64,000 bases of DNA from Erpobdella octoculata (GCA_963978895.1 OZ022247.1:14330312-14394311); one strand, 5' to 3'. Shown: positions 8,751 to 19,323, counted from the stretch's first letter. The notes: generated from the sequence alone by a model not told the origin. A program made the numbers and translations.

Positions 8751-10796
8751 TATAATCTACTTTTTGAGTCCAAAATAGCGTTCGATGCCGATGTCGTTGC
8801 TAACTTCATGTACTTGTGAAATCCATTATTCAAACTACTGTCAATAGGTGTCAGCGCTTAAAAAAACGTGATTACTTCGCTGCTCTAAATTACGAAAAAT
8901 TTCGATCGTAAACTCTTAATAAATTCGAGTTACACAGTTAGTAGCTGACTGGGCCCATAACCTATTGTTTTTTATACTTTATTTAAGAGTAAAACCCGAA
9001 TTTAATGTACATAGCTAAAAGCAACATGTCGACTCGAAAACAACAAAGAAAAAAGACGGAAGTACATAGAATAGAAAGAACAATGGTCAATTAACGAAAG
9101 ATAAAATAAACTGTTCGATTTATAAGCAAAACAAAAACTATATTCAACAATAACAGTTAGTAACAGTAATCTTAGTGTGGTCAATATTTAACCATCTACC
9201 GGACTGCGATGCCATTTGGCATCATTATTTTCATGCATTATAATAAACATAACACTGCCAAATCAATCAATCAATCAAATAAACGTATAAAGTGTTTTTT
9301 CTTAAATTCAAAGCCGCTTGCTATTCAATAAATTCTCCAAATAAAAATGTTCTAAAAAACCACAAAAAATAACAATGAATTACAACCTGCATACTTAATT
9401 AGAAAACGGAAGACTATCAGCATAATTTACCAACAAACACAAAGAAACAAACATTCAAAAAGAGCATATATAACTAAAGAAAAGAAACAATTATTATAAG
9501 AAAATGATTTCTAAATGGCCTCTATATGGCAGCCCTACGAATAACCCTAAAACTAACAACTATAAAAAAAAATTTCAATCACTAACATGATACCGTACTA
9601 AAACTACTAAAAAACCTTTTTTCAATTACTAACAGGAAAACACGCTATGAAAAAACATCAATAGTGATGACAAACATTCTAAAGAAATAATCAGGAGTAT
9701 AAAAATTACTAACAAATCAAATATTAAGTCAAATTAAAACACAACAAATCCCTCATTAAAAAAAATACAAACCAGCAAATTAATCAGTGAAGAAAACTCC
9801 AAAAAAATGAATAACACTTCAAGCCAGGAACAATTCAAACAAAAGTATAGCAAAACTATACAAAAAACAATTGACTATAAAACAATCATTCATTCACAGA
9901 GTCAAAAATGAGATCACAAGTCCTGGCAAGAGCTGCAAACATGGTGCAATCAGATAAGGGTCTTTAACAACCAGAAACGAGTGCTGAAACGAATTGCGAT
10001 AAAGTATCACGGCTGATGATCATGGCTGACAGAAAACACATTGCTGATTTTGAACAGCCATCCAAATTTGGTAGACGCCGGAAAGCCAAAATCGTCGAAG
10101 AGATTCAGGTCCTCAAAACGACAAAAACTTTTACATTCATAAAAGTTAATAAATATTTAAAAAAATATAAACCATTTTTTTAAGAAGAACATTTAAATTA
10201 GGCAATTTATTGGAGAAGTTCAAACAGCCGCCATAATGGCGGCTGCTAACCAAATGCCATCACTATGCATCTCTCTGTGATAGTTTATAATTAAGAACAG
10301 TTAAAACAAAGTTTATATCTTTATCAGATCACTTTTGCTTTCCAGGTGCAATTGTTTTCAAACAGTAGGCCTGTTGTTAGGGGATTAAACAAAAGTAAAA
10401 TAAATAAAATGATTGAAATATATTCAAATATTGTAATTTTAAATTAAAAAAGTTTCCAAAAGACAATCCTAATTTGTGAAACATGAAATAAGTGGGATCA
10501 TATATAGAAGCAGGACTGTTTGTGCTTATGATAGTTTGTAACAAAGGAATAAAAAAAATTGGTGGCAAAATAAAGTTTAAAACTTTTGTTGAGTTTTTTA
10601 CCAAAGTGGTAAATTAGTTTATTTAGCGCTAGATTGAAATACATGCTAATAATTTATCCGGGTTTTCTAAAATGATTAAAACTGTTAAAACTTACGAACG
10701 TACGAGGAAAAAAAGAAAACGCGATAAAATTATAATTAGCAACACGAAAAGTCAAATTTGTTTATCAAAAGGTGAAGGTCTGACAAAAAATATTCT
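8751..10796. other. AT-rich sequence, no gene recognised
   Basis: No open frame longer than about 75 codons and no recognisable domain. The stretch 9200-9900 is rich in A/C-biased short words without a clear period. Nothing here can be assigned. Confidence 0.5.
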
Positions 10797-10980
10797 ATCT
10801 ATATCTATATATATAAAAATCTCGTGTCATAGTGTTTGACTTCAAACTCCTCCAAAACGATTTGTATGAAATTTTTTGTGTACATTTGGTGGGTCTGAGA
10901 ATAGAATGAATGGTAGGCTATTTAGAATATTTTTTAAAATTATTTTAAAAAGTTATTTTGGAAAAACAAAGGACAAACAG
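10797..10980 (+). mobile_element. Helitron-like 5' end fragment
   Basis: TCTATATCTATATATATAAA followed by AATCTCGTGTCA matches the common Helitron 5' terminus (TC plus a TATATA-rich start). The body is short and runs into a Penelope-like fragment near 11005 at an AT-rich joint. No 3' CTAG end for this copy is identified. Confidence 0.4.
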
Positions 10981-11004
10981 ACAGACGAAAAAAATTACAA
11001 ACAC

Positions 11005-11338
11005 TCATATATTATATAACGACCTGACTCTCGATCAACCCAACGTTCTTCTACTTGTTCAAGATCTTGAACCTCCTCTTGTTCAACTCAACGATAGTTT
11101 TGTTCAAGACACCATTAACCTATCTGTATGCGGGTCTGACTCGGTAGACTCGTATGTTTCATGCAGCCCTCGCGACCATATGCGTGCTGCCGGCTCCTTG
11201 GGTACAAGAGTGGATAGCGAAGAATATGGTACGAACGTAAACAATGAAAGTTTGAATGATTGCGATGATGTCCCCGTACCCGTTGATATGATTTCATTTT
11301 CTCACCTTGCATTAAATGTTATTGTTAGACGTAGATAA
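11005..11338 (+). pseudogene. Penelope-like element, C-terminal ORF tail (copy 3)
   Basis: The plus-strand frame ends in SHLALNVIVRRR and a stop. The other two PLE copies end NITIRRRR (15044) and NITVRRKDKRR (17704). The rest of the tail is divergent and acidic. No RT or GIY-YIG motif remains, so the copy is 5'-truncated, the joint lying at an AT-rich ATATATTATATAACG. The assignment rests on the conserved basic C-terminus and on the hammerhead-like motif ~380 bp downstream. Confidence 0.5.
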
Positions 11339-11713
11339 CACCTCATACTAGCTACAATTACTTTATTTTTATCTTGGAAAATATATCTTACTTTTTAAGT
11401 TTCATTAATATAATTATGTTTAAATATTTTATACATTATACTTTCTACTTTTTATTTTGAACTTCTAATTTACTTTTTAACTTTTGCGCAACTTTGTCTT
11501 TTTTTATGTATATTATACTTTCTAAGTTTTATCTCTCTCCTTTACCTTTAAAATAAATTAACCTATTAATTTAATATGTACGTAGTTTTATATATTTATT
11601 ACTTCTCCTTTTCAACCATATCAATATCCTGTATAAATTGTATCTCATTTTTTAAATTACTAAAATTGAGCCTTTTTGTTTGTACACATCACTATTCAAT
11701 TTAGTTTGTTTAT

Positions 11714-11760
11714 AATCGCCATGATGATGACAAAATGTTGAAACTGGCCAGTTGGCGATT
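11714..11760 (+). ncRNA. hammerhead-ribozyme-like motif of PLE copy 3 (core altered)
   Basis: A perfect 7-bp stem I (AATCGCC with GGCGATT) encloses ATGATGA-T-GACA-AAA-TGTT, then GAAA and the palindromic stem III ACTGGCCAGT. The first core base, normally C of CTGANGA, is A here, so activity is doubtful. Spacing and stem III match the two minus-strand motifs at 14521 and 17401. Confidence 0.6.
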
Positions 11761-11799
11761 TAAATAAAAGATGAACATTAATAGTCGTAGTCTATTTGT

Positions 11800-12040
<241 letters not shown>

Positions 12041-12094
12041 TATAAGGAAACATAGCGTTGATATGTTTTTACGAGCCACATATATCAGAAACTT
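12041..12094 (-). repeat. 352-bp satellite, short piece
   Basis: TATAAGGAAACATAGCGTTG through CAGAAACTT matches the corresponding section of the tandem array at 13090. The array was split here by the foldback element; CAGAAACTT (12086-12094) is its left target duplication. Confidence 0.85.
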
Positions 12095-13089
12095 GGTTCC
12101 ATGATGAAACAGAACATGATAAAACAGAACATGACAAAACAGAACATGATAAAACAGAACATGATAAAACAGAACAGTGAGAAAACAGAACAGTGAAGAA
12201 ACAGAACATTGATTAAACAGAACAGTGATAAAACAGAACATTGCGTATATTTTTTCAACTTTTTCGTGATATACAAAATGTCCGAGATCAAATTGCTTCA
12301 AGTTAAAACGCCCGGAGATATTTTAAACTATTATCATAAAATTAAAGTTTTATTTGGTAATGTAGTTAATAATATTATTTTTCGATGTTTGAAGTTCCTC
12401 ACTGCTGGATATAACTTGCTCACCCTGTTTGCACAGAAATTGTAGATATAAATACATATTTTATATAAGCAAACTCTTTTATAACCAACTTTGTACCAAG
12501 AATATATATCTAGAAGTCCAAGTTTTAACTATAATTTGGTAAGAAGTCTCCCAACTGTGACACTGGTATCTGGCATTAATGTGTTTTTAATGTGTTCGCA
12601 ACATTTGCATGAGTGAATTTTCACGGGAAAAATTATATTGATCAATTAATAAGAAATGAACTAGAATAGGAACAGCTTAAAAAGTTGGCTCTTTTGTCAA
12701 AATAGTTTCTTAATATTCAATCAAACAAAAAAGTTATCAGCGGAAACCGTCAAGGCACCGCAACAAGAATATAAAGCAAACACAAACACAAATTAATCTG
12801 TTGTGGGATGATTCCTACATTTCCTCTGGATCAATAGCTGACAACGGAAACATACAAAGAAGTAGATGAAAGTTATATAAAACTGATTTGTAGTTATTAT
12901 TGCGAAAAATTGAAAAAAATAAACGCGATGTTCTGTTTTATCACTGTTCTGTTTGTTCAATGTTCTGTTTCTTCACTGTTCTGTTTCTTCACTGTTCTGT
13001 TTTATCATGTTCTGTTTTATCATGTTCTGTTTTATCATGTTCTGTTTTATCATGTTCTGTTTCATCATGTTCTGTTTTATCCGGTTACC
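12095..13089. mobile_element. Foldback DNA element with 9-bp target duplication
   Basis: A 995-bp element flanked by CAGAAACTT at 12086-12094 and 13090-13098. Its two ends are inverted repeats of ~170-200 bp. The left end is a run of ~17-bp units, ACAGAACATGATAAA-type, and the right end is the complementary TGTTCTGTTTTATCATG run. The inner parts of the arms also pair (GCGTATATTTTTTCAAC at 12244 against the complement of 12900-12930). The middle (12300-12890) is AT-rich with no recognisable ORF. A 9-bp duplication and long internally repetitive arms fit foldback/MULE-type elements, but no transposase is present to prove it. Confidence 0.75.
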
Positions 13090-13916
13090 CAGAAACTTGG
13101 ATGGCGTACAATCCACCACGAAATAACGCAAATATACATGTCTCAACTTCAGACTCGAACCCACGACTGTCGGATCGGCAACACCGCCTCGCATCATGCC
13201 AACTACCTTACCATCTGCGCCACTTCCACCGCCAAAAAACAGTGGTTGTTAAGCGCTTTTGTTGGGGTATGTTGAACACAACACTCGACTATGAATGGGT
13301 ACGAATCAATGCTCGATAGTATTATAAGTTGTACGGCGTACAATCCGTCACTAGCTAATTTAATAGCTGTCGAAGATATATGTTTTATGATATATATTAT
13401 AAGGAAACATAGCGTTGATATGTTTTTACGAGCCACATATATCAGAAACTTGGATGGCGTACAATCCACCACGAAATAACGCAAATATACATGTCTCAAC
13501 TTCAGACTCGAACCCACGACTGTCGGATCGGCAACACCGCCTCGCATCATGCCAACTACCTTACCATCTGCGCCACTTCCACCGCCAAAAAACAGTGGTT
13601 GTTAAGCGCTTTTGTTGGGGTATGTTGAACACAACACTCGACTATGAATGGGTACGAATCAATGCTCGATAGTATTATAAGTTTGTACGGCGTACAATCC
13701 GTCACTAGCTAATTTAATAGCTATCGAAGATATATGTTTTATGATATATATTATAAGGAAACATAGCGTTGATATGTTTTTACGAGCCACATATATCAGA
13801 AACTTGGATGGCGTACAATCCACCACGAAATAACGCAAATATACATGTCTCAACTTCAGACTCGAACCCACGACTGTCGGATCGGCAACACCGCCTCGCA
13901 TCATGCCAACTACCTT
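13090..13916 (-). repeat. 352-bp tRNA-like tandem repeat, left array
   Basis: CAGAAACTTGGATGGCGTAC recurs at about 13090, 13443 and 13796, a period of 353 bp. On the minus strand each unit holds a tRNA-like region with an A box (TGGCGCAGATGG, a fit to TRGYNNARNNGG) and a B box (GGTTCGAGTCT). The array ends abruptly at a GCTCCCGGTC-type minisatellite. The same unit forms the inverted array at 19553-20765. Confidence 0.9.
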
Positions 13917-14107
13917 ACCGCTGGCTCTCCTGTTCCCGATCGCTTTCTCGCTCCCGGTCACTTTTCCGCTTTCGGTTGATCTCCCGTTCTCAGTCGCTTT
14001 CCTGCTCTCGATTGCTCTCCCGTTCTCTGTCGCTTTCCTTATCCCGCTCGCTCTTTCGCTCTCGGTCGCTTTTCCGTTACCGCTTGTCTTCCCATTCTCC
14101 ATTCCAG
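13917..14107 (-). repeat. Helitron-tail minisatellite fragment
   Basis: Imperfect ~20-bp units of the kind CGCTCTCGGTCGCTTTTC, the same family as the internal minisatellite of the Helitrons at 56.8-60 kb. No CTAG end is visible here, so it is a fragment; orientation is taken from the complete copies. Confidence 0.6.
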
Positions 14108-14224
14108 CAAAGTATTTGTTTTACTTGCTTTAAAGACGTGTTATTTAGCTTATACAGAATGAACATAACATGCTACATTTTTTATGGTGATCTATATTTT
14201 AAAGTAATCTATACTGTATTTTTG

Positions 14225-14292
14225 TGATATTTGTTTATTTTATTTTATTATTTGTGCATTTTATAGTGATTGGTTATGTTTAAGCAATAGTC

Positions 14293-14310
<18 letters not shown>
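14225..14310 (+). repeat. diverged Gmr1-type LTR, left piece
   Basis: TATTTGTTTATTTTATTTTA and TTTGTGCATTTTATAGTGAT, then GTTTAAGCAATAGTCAT, match positions ~40-120 of the intact LTR at 2762, ending in (TA)n. The remainder of the LTR appears at 18693, after the Penelope-like insertions. Confidence 0.65.
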
Positions 14311-14329
<19 letters not shown>

Positions 14330-14349
14330 TCAATATATATATATATATA

Positions 14350-14507
14350 TATATATGAGTAATATACTTTGGCAAAATCCCCTCTCGTAAACACACTCCG
14401 TTAAAAACAAACGACCACTTTGCATTAATGACTTTTTTAATAAACTGTTCAAAATATTTAATTTTACGACGTAAACTAGAGTCCATTTTAAAATTTATAT
14501 AATACAA
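14350..14507 (-). pseudogene. Penelope-like N-terminal ORF piece ending in (TA)n (copy 1)
   Basis: The minus-strand frame reads RRKIKYFEQFIKKVINAKW and SFVFNGVCLREGILPKY and stops making sense at the (TA)n tract 14300-14356. It lies just 3' (minus sense) of the hammerhead-like motif at 14521-14562. It is the N-terminal domain that the main PLE ORF lacks at its own 5' end. Confidence 0.65.
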
Positions 14508-14520
14508 ATAATAATAATTA

Positions 14521-14562
14521 GGACTGACTGGCCAGTTTCGACTACAGTCATCTTCAGAGTCC
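14521..14562 (-). ncRNA. hammerhead ribozyme of Penelope-like element (copy 1)
   Basis: On the minus strand: stem I GGACT, core CTGAAGA, one extra T, stem II GAC-TGTA-GTC, core GAA, palindromic stem III ACTGGCCAGT, C at the expected cleavage position, then AGTCC closing stem I with five perfect pairs. Stem I can extend by GGTTA/TAATT. The short palindromic stem III suggests it works as a dimer, as reported for hammerhead variants in Penelope-like elements. Cleavage is predicted, not shown. Confidence 0.8.
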
Positions 14563-15043
14563 GTAACCTAAAATGTCGTATTACGTAAACAGCTAAAGAA
14601 TATATAGTAAACATCAACATAGAAATAGTGTTGTGCCTATATTAAATAAATATTTAAATTAAAGTATTTAAAACCAGAGTATGACGATATAAGTAAATTA
14701 CGAGAGCTTATAAAATTGATAAATGAAAAGAAGTATAAAGATAAATTAAATAATAATTATTATTAATAAAATAAAATAAATAAATATAAATAGATAGGAC
14801 GAATTAAATGAAGTCTATAATACTAATAATAGAAATTAAAACACTTAAAATTATTAGAAGATTAATGAAATTAAACTATAGGTATCTAGTGACAGTATAT
14901 TGAAATAAAAAAGTATGAAATAAAATAATAAAAGGTGAAAAATTTAAATAAAACCATGTGATAAATTAAAATAAAAGTAAACTTATATGAAAAATTAAAA
15001 TAAACGAATGGCTGTGCAAATGGGATACATATAGATGATTCAA

Positions 15044-16979
15044 TTAACGCCGACGTCTTATAGTTATATTTGAAGACTCAAACAAATGTTGAAATGACAC
15101 CGCTGGAGCCTGAGCCTCAGGTGGAGGCTCAGGTGGAGGTTCAGGTGGAGGCTCAGGTGGAGGTTCAGGTGGAGGTTCAGGTGGAGGCTCAGATGGAGGC
15201 TCAGGTGGAGGCTCATGTAGGATAGGCGTGGGTAGTTGCACGATGGGAGCTGGTTGAAGAGATGAGTTGGAAAGGTAGTTAACCTCATCACTTAGTAGAC
15301 CACGGGGAGATATACCGAGACGATCGCCAACATCTATGACAGGAGTCAAATAAACCGATCCACAGGAAGTGTTTACCTCATTAGTTTTGTCAGGCTGTAC
15401 CAAACCAGAAGCAACGGCCGAATAAGGGGGTCGACTAGTACCGTGACCACAGATTAATAAAGGACCAGAGCTCGTAGCTTTGTTACCACCCAGCATAGCG
15501 CCTACCGTCTGAGACCGAAGCACATTATCATCAGCAAAATCATTAAAGTCAAGATTGAACAGTCGTAAAGTTCTATCAAAGTGTGTATCCTGAGTATTTA
15601 TTGCTGGTCGATATTCTTGTATAAGTAAAGCCTCTGCTATTTTTAATCGACGTGGATCTGAAACACGGTAGAGAATGGTTGTATCATTATCAAGAATCTC
15701 GCGAGTAAGAGACGTTTGATGAAGAGATCGAAAATGAGATTTAATGTTGCCACCTTGCACGTGCATCGTCAACCGTCGAGCCAATGTCGTACGAGTATGC
15801 CCGATATACGACTGATGTAGACCGTCATGTTTATTGCATTTGAATTCGTAAACAACATTAGTCTCTTTCAATGTACCTGATTTAAAGAGATTATTTCGCA
15901 TTATCATTTGGTGGGCTGTTTTTGATTTATAATAAATTGTAAATAGAAGTCGTTGAGTATTTGGCGAAACAACTCTAACATTAGTGTTAATAATGTCACG
16001 AATTATTTTCTCTTCAACTCTATAAGCACTGTGCATCTGAGATCTGTAATATAACCGAATGACCTTGCTTTCTTTTTCATTTTTTAAGACAGGTAATGGT
16101 CGTTTACAGTTATCAAATTTAGCCTTGACAAATTTATTAATGGCATCATCAATTTCAGAGTTGGCAAAATTATTATTGATAAGTGTTGTCCGAATTTTAT
16201 TTACTTCAACATCGAATCCACACCAGTCCTCGGCCACTCGATAAGCTCGATGTAAATATCCATAAATTACACTTCTTCTGTAACGATCTGGACAGTAACT
16301 TGCACCGCTCAGAGTTTCTCCAGTAGAAGAAGGCTTGGAATAAACAGATAATGCAACACGATCTTCAAATTGTTCAATTAATGTGTCAAGAAATGGTAGT
16401 TGTTTATCCAAGTTGCTCAACTCATATGTAAATTGTAAAACGGAATTCTTTTGAAGACAATTCCGTAAACTGTGCATCTGAGTAATATCCTCACATAAAA
16501 CGAAGATATCATCAACGGAACGTCCATATATCAATGGTCGAACAGAGTCATCAACAAACACTCGGCTCTCAACAAGAGCCATATAAAATTCCGCAAAGGT
16601 GGGGCCTAAGGATGAGCCCATGGCCACGCCATCGACCTGTAAGTATAATTTTCCCTTATAATCTGTAAATGGTACGTCAGTTGGGCAGATTCTGAGAAGA
16701 TCTAACATTATTTTCTCAGGAACCGGAAAGGGAGGTAGAGTAGCGTGATGATACAAGCATTCCAGTATAAATTGAATAGTTTCACCAACCGGAACATTAG
16801 TGAAGAGGCTCACGACGTCTATAGAAGCAATAACACCTTTATACGACGATGAACCCCGTATCAAATCAACAAAATCAGATGTCGATGATAAAGAGTATTT
16901 ATTTGGGCAATATTGTCTAATCATATTATTAATAGACTTCGCCAGTTGATATATGGGTGTGGGGCACTGTGAGATGATT

Positions 16980-16982
<3 letters not shown>
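15044..16982 (-). CDS. Penelope-like element RT and GIY-YIG protein, 5'-truncated at (TA)n
   Basis: About 645 uninterrupted codons on the minus strand. The frame starts straight out of a (TA)n tract with PIISQCPTPIYQLAKSINN, so the N-terminal domain is missing and no natural start is present. RT motifs include VIASIDVVSLFTNVP, DGVAMGSSLGP and YGRSVDDIFVL (near 16510), where the usual Tyr before V-D-D is Ser. The post-RT helix region WCGFDVEVNKIRTTLINNN follows. The GIY-YIG endonuclease (HQSYIGHTRTTLARRL, near 15800) is near the C-terminus. The end has a Pro-Glu repeat (PPPEPPPEP, ~15110-15215) and the basic tail NITIRRRR. The 3' UTR and the hammerhead at 14521 follow. The intact frame suggests recent activity of the family, but this copy lacks its own N-terminus. 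Confidence 0.85.

Positions 16983-17048
<66 letters not shown>
16983..17048. repeat. (TA)n microsatellite at PLE 5' boundary
   Basis: 66 bp of TA. It separates the minus-strand PLE ORF from a plus-strand PLE N-terminal fragment. Confidence 0.95.
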
Positions 17049-17053
<5 letters not shown>

Positions 17054-17167
17054 TCGGGAAGAAAATTTAGACGGTTTGAAGCAGTAGTAAAGAAATGGTG
17101 TTGTAGAAAATGGGCCGTAGCATTTAATAGAGCGCATTTATGCGAGAATTTGATACCCAAATATTGT

Positions 17168-17172
<5 letters not shown>
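17049..17172 (+). pseudogene. Penelope-like N-terminal ORF piece in plus orientation
   Basis: The plus strand reads GRKFRRFEAVVKKWCCRKW and [19 protein letters not shown], aligning with the minus-strand N-terminal piece at 14350-14507. Both its ends are (TA)n. It faces the opposite way to the main PLE ORF. Confidence 0.6.
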
Positions 17173-17200
<28 letters not shown>

Positions 17201-17203
<3 letters not shown>

Positions 17204-17219
17204 ATAGAGCATGTTTATC

Positions 17220-17283
<64 letters not shown>

Positions 17284-17302
17284 GATAAACATGCTCTATT
17301 GA
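17201..17302. repeat. perfect 102-bp palindrome containing (TA)n
   Basis: The 22-base arm at 17201-17222 (CAATAGAGCATGTTTATC core) is repeated as an exact reverse complement at 17281-17302, with (AT)n between that is itself self-complementary. The arms encode the PLE N-terminal motif FNRACLSE in both orientations. Confidence 0.9.
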
Positions 17303-17324
17303 AATACGCACGCCATTTGACCAA
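17281..17324 (-). pseudogene. Penelope-like N-terminal ORF piece ending in (TA)n (copy 2)
   Basis: The minus strand reads [14 protein letters not shown] and then enters (TA)n. It follows the hammerhead-like motif at 17401-17460, repeating the layout of copies 1 and 3. Confidence 0.55.
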
Positions 17325-17400
17325 AACTTACTTTTTAGTAGTCTGTTTACACTTTTTTTAAATGTTTAAAATATCACTACAAAATGTAAAACTGTAAGCT

Positions 17401-17460
17401 TTATTATAAACCAACTGGCCAGTTTCGGCTTTGACAGCCATCTTCAGGGTTGTTTACAAG
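17401..17460 (-). ncRNA. hammerhead ribozyme-like motif of Penelope-like element (copy 2)
   Basis: On the minus strand: AACC, CTGAAGA, extra T, stem II GGC-TGTCAAA-GCC, GAAA, palindromic stem III ACTGGCCAGT, T, then GGTT closing stem I. Stem II differs from copy 1 (GAC/GTC) by a compensating change, which supports a real RNA fold. Stem I is four perfect pairs, then interrupted. Confidence 0.75.
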
Positions 17461-17703
17461 ACAATTTCTAGACTTACCAAACATAATAAAGAGAGTTCCA
17501 AGTCCGAACAATAAATAATTTAAAATTGGGACAAAATAAGTTAAAACCAGATTAATAAAACTCAGCAGACATTCTAGTTAATCAGAAAATAATTAAAACT
17601 ACGTGATTTATAGTGTTTCCATCTGAGCGCAGCAATCTGACAAAAGTCCAATATCATAGAAAAACCCATACCAATATTATACACAATATTAAATTAAAAG
17701 TTT

Positions 17704-18399
17704 TCATCTTCGTTTGTCTTTCCGTCTAACGGTTATATTTTGATTATCATCCAGATGAGTAAACACATTTGGGATCTGAATGTCTTCCGAAAAAACTGAA
17801 GAACTTTCACCAATCACCACCGCTTTCTGCAGCGATCCCTCCTTTATGATTTCCGATGAAACGCCAGTCGACGTCACATTTTGTATCAAACCATCCTTCA
17901 CAAATCCTGAAGAATCATCAGTCACCACCACATCATCCACCAAGCCCTCCTCCACAGTTTCTGACAAACCATCCGTCACCGCCACATTCTGCATTAAATT
18001 TTCCTTCAAAATATCTGAGGAAAAATCTGTCACAATCACATCAAGTATCATTTCTTCTTTCAAAGTTATCATTGATCTATCAGTTTGTGTAGATGTTTTC
18101 ACCATGCATTTTTTCACATTCTTTGTGGAAACATCAGCCATTAAAACCTCTTTCACAATCTCCAAAGTACCATCAGTGACCGACATCTTTTTTAGTAATT
18201 TCTCTTCAAAAATCTTTAAGAAACTACCAGTTTTCACCAAAATATTTACTAAATCTTCTTCTTCGATCTTTGAAGAACAAACATTTACCATATCATCACA
18301 AGCTTTCATGTCTGATAACACACAGTCGGTATTAGAGGTGCCTTTGCTACCACCATCAGAAAAACATTGGACAGATGTAATGTCAGAAGAAAGTTGCAC
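17704..18399 (-). pseudogene. Penelope-like element C-terminal tail (copy 2)
   Basis: 231 open codons on the minus strand made of degenerate ~20-25-residue repeats, such as VTDGLSETVEEGLVDDV and VTDDSSGFVKDGLIQNV, ending NITVRRKDKRR. The basic end matches the PLE at 15044 (NITIRRRR), and the tail occupies the same place relative to a hammerhead-like motif. It therefore appears to be a fast-changing C-terminal extension of a second PLE. No other family is recognised in the repeats. Confidence 0.55.
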
Positions 18400-18430
18400 A
18401 ACCAGAGAATCAACCGCAGTTGGACCAACA

Positions 18431-18692
18431 TCAACAAACCCACCATTTTTTTTCCATCAGTACATTTTTATTTTTCCCAACATCCGTGCAAGCAACATTG
18501 AATAGAGACAGTGAACCATCCGAAAAATCTTTTTGCATGTTAATCTTTGGTTTATCTCTAGATATATACAATGCAGGACATCGCTCTCTACGAATGATTT
18601 CTGTATTATCATCCAAAAGTGCTCTACTGACATGGATCTGATGATGAGTTTTCAGGTGCTCTGATACTCCCTCCTTGAGTGTGCATTGTTAA
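18431..18692 (-). pseudogene. Penelope-like GIY-YIG C-terminal fragment (copy 2)
   Basis: The minus strand reads RRLTMHTQGGSI then, in a shifted frame, LLDDNTEIIRRERCPALYIS and RDKPKINMQKDFSDGSLSLF. This aligns with LARRLTMHVQGGNI and LDNDTTILYRVSDPRRLKI of the PLE at 15044. It begins at an AT-rich joint at 18692, so the RT is missing. It lies upstream of the tail ORF 17704-18399 in the same element. Confidence 0.6.
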
Positions 18693-18763
18693 TCTCCTCA
18701 TAATATATATATGTATGTTTGTGCTCTTGTAACATTGTGTGTGCGTATAATTTTTTTTATCAT

Positions 18764-18809
<46 letters not shown>

Positions 18810-19045
18810 TTCCTTTTTCCTATGGAATGATTTCAGATTTTATTAATTGAAAAAATAAACGTGGTGTGGTTTTGAGTCATCTTGGCAAAAGAAATTTTAT
18901 TTATCAAAAGATTAGATAGAACTGTGCTAAATTCTACAAAGCGAGATATTTCAGATTTGAGTAAAGTAAAAATTATATTCAACAAAGAATATTAAAGTTA
19001 AAGATAATTCGAGAAATATTGTCCTTTAAATAACTTCAGAAACGA
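18693..19045 (+). repeat. diverged Gmr1-type LTR, right piece
   Basis: After TATATATGTATGTTTGTG and a (TA)n tract, the sequence TAGAACTGTGCTAAATTCTA, TTCAGATTTGAGTAAAGT and ATTCGAGAAATATTGT matches the last ~350 bp of the intact LTR. With 14225-14310 it makes one LTR split by the PLE cluster inside its (TA)n. Confidence 0.7.
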
Positions 19046-19047
19046 TT

Positions 19048-19215
19048 CTAGGACTGTTCGTCAAAGGACGATTCATCAAAGGACTGTTCATCAAGGACTA
19101 TTCATCAAGGGACTATTCATCAAAGGACTATTCATAAATGGACTATTCGTCAAGAGGACGGTTCATCATAAGGACTGTTCATCTAATGTCTTTTCATCCA
19201 GCGGATTATTCATCA
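19048..19215. repeat. ~15-bp minisatellite
   Basis: Eleven or so units of the kind GGACTATTCATCAAA, degenerating to the right. Confidence 0.85.
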
Positions 19216-19323
19216 AAAAATTTAATAAAATTGTTTAAGATGTTACCAAAATGTAGGGCAATCTATATCAAGTTTACAGTGCTACTCTGCTTGCATCCAA
19301 ATACTTTATTCTTTATAATAGAA

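Noticed and set aside
17780..18505. 241-codon Ser/Thr-rich plus-strand ORF
   Set aside because: It is antisense to the PLE tail 17704-18399 and mirrors its repeats; the minus strand has the conserved PLE ending and the downstream ribozyme motif.
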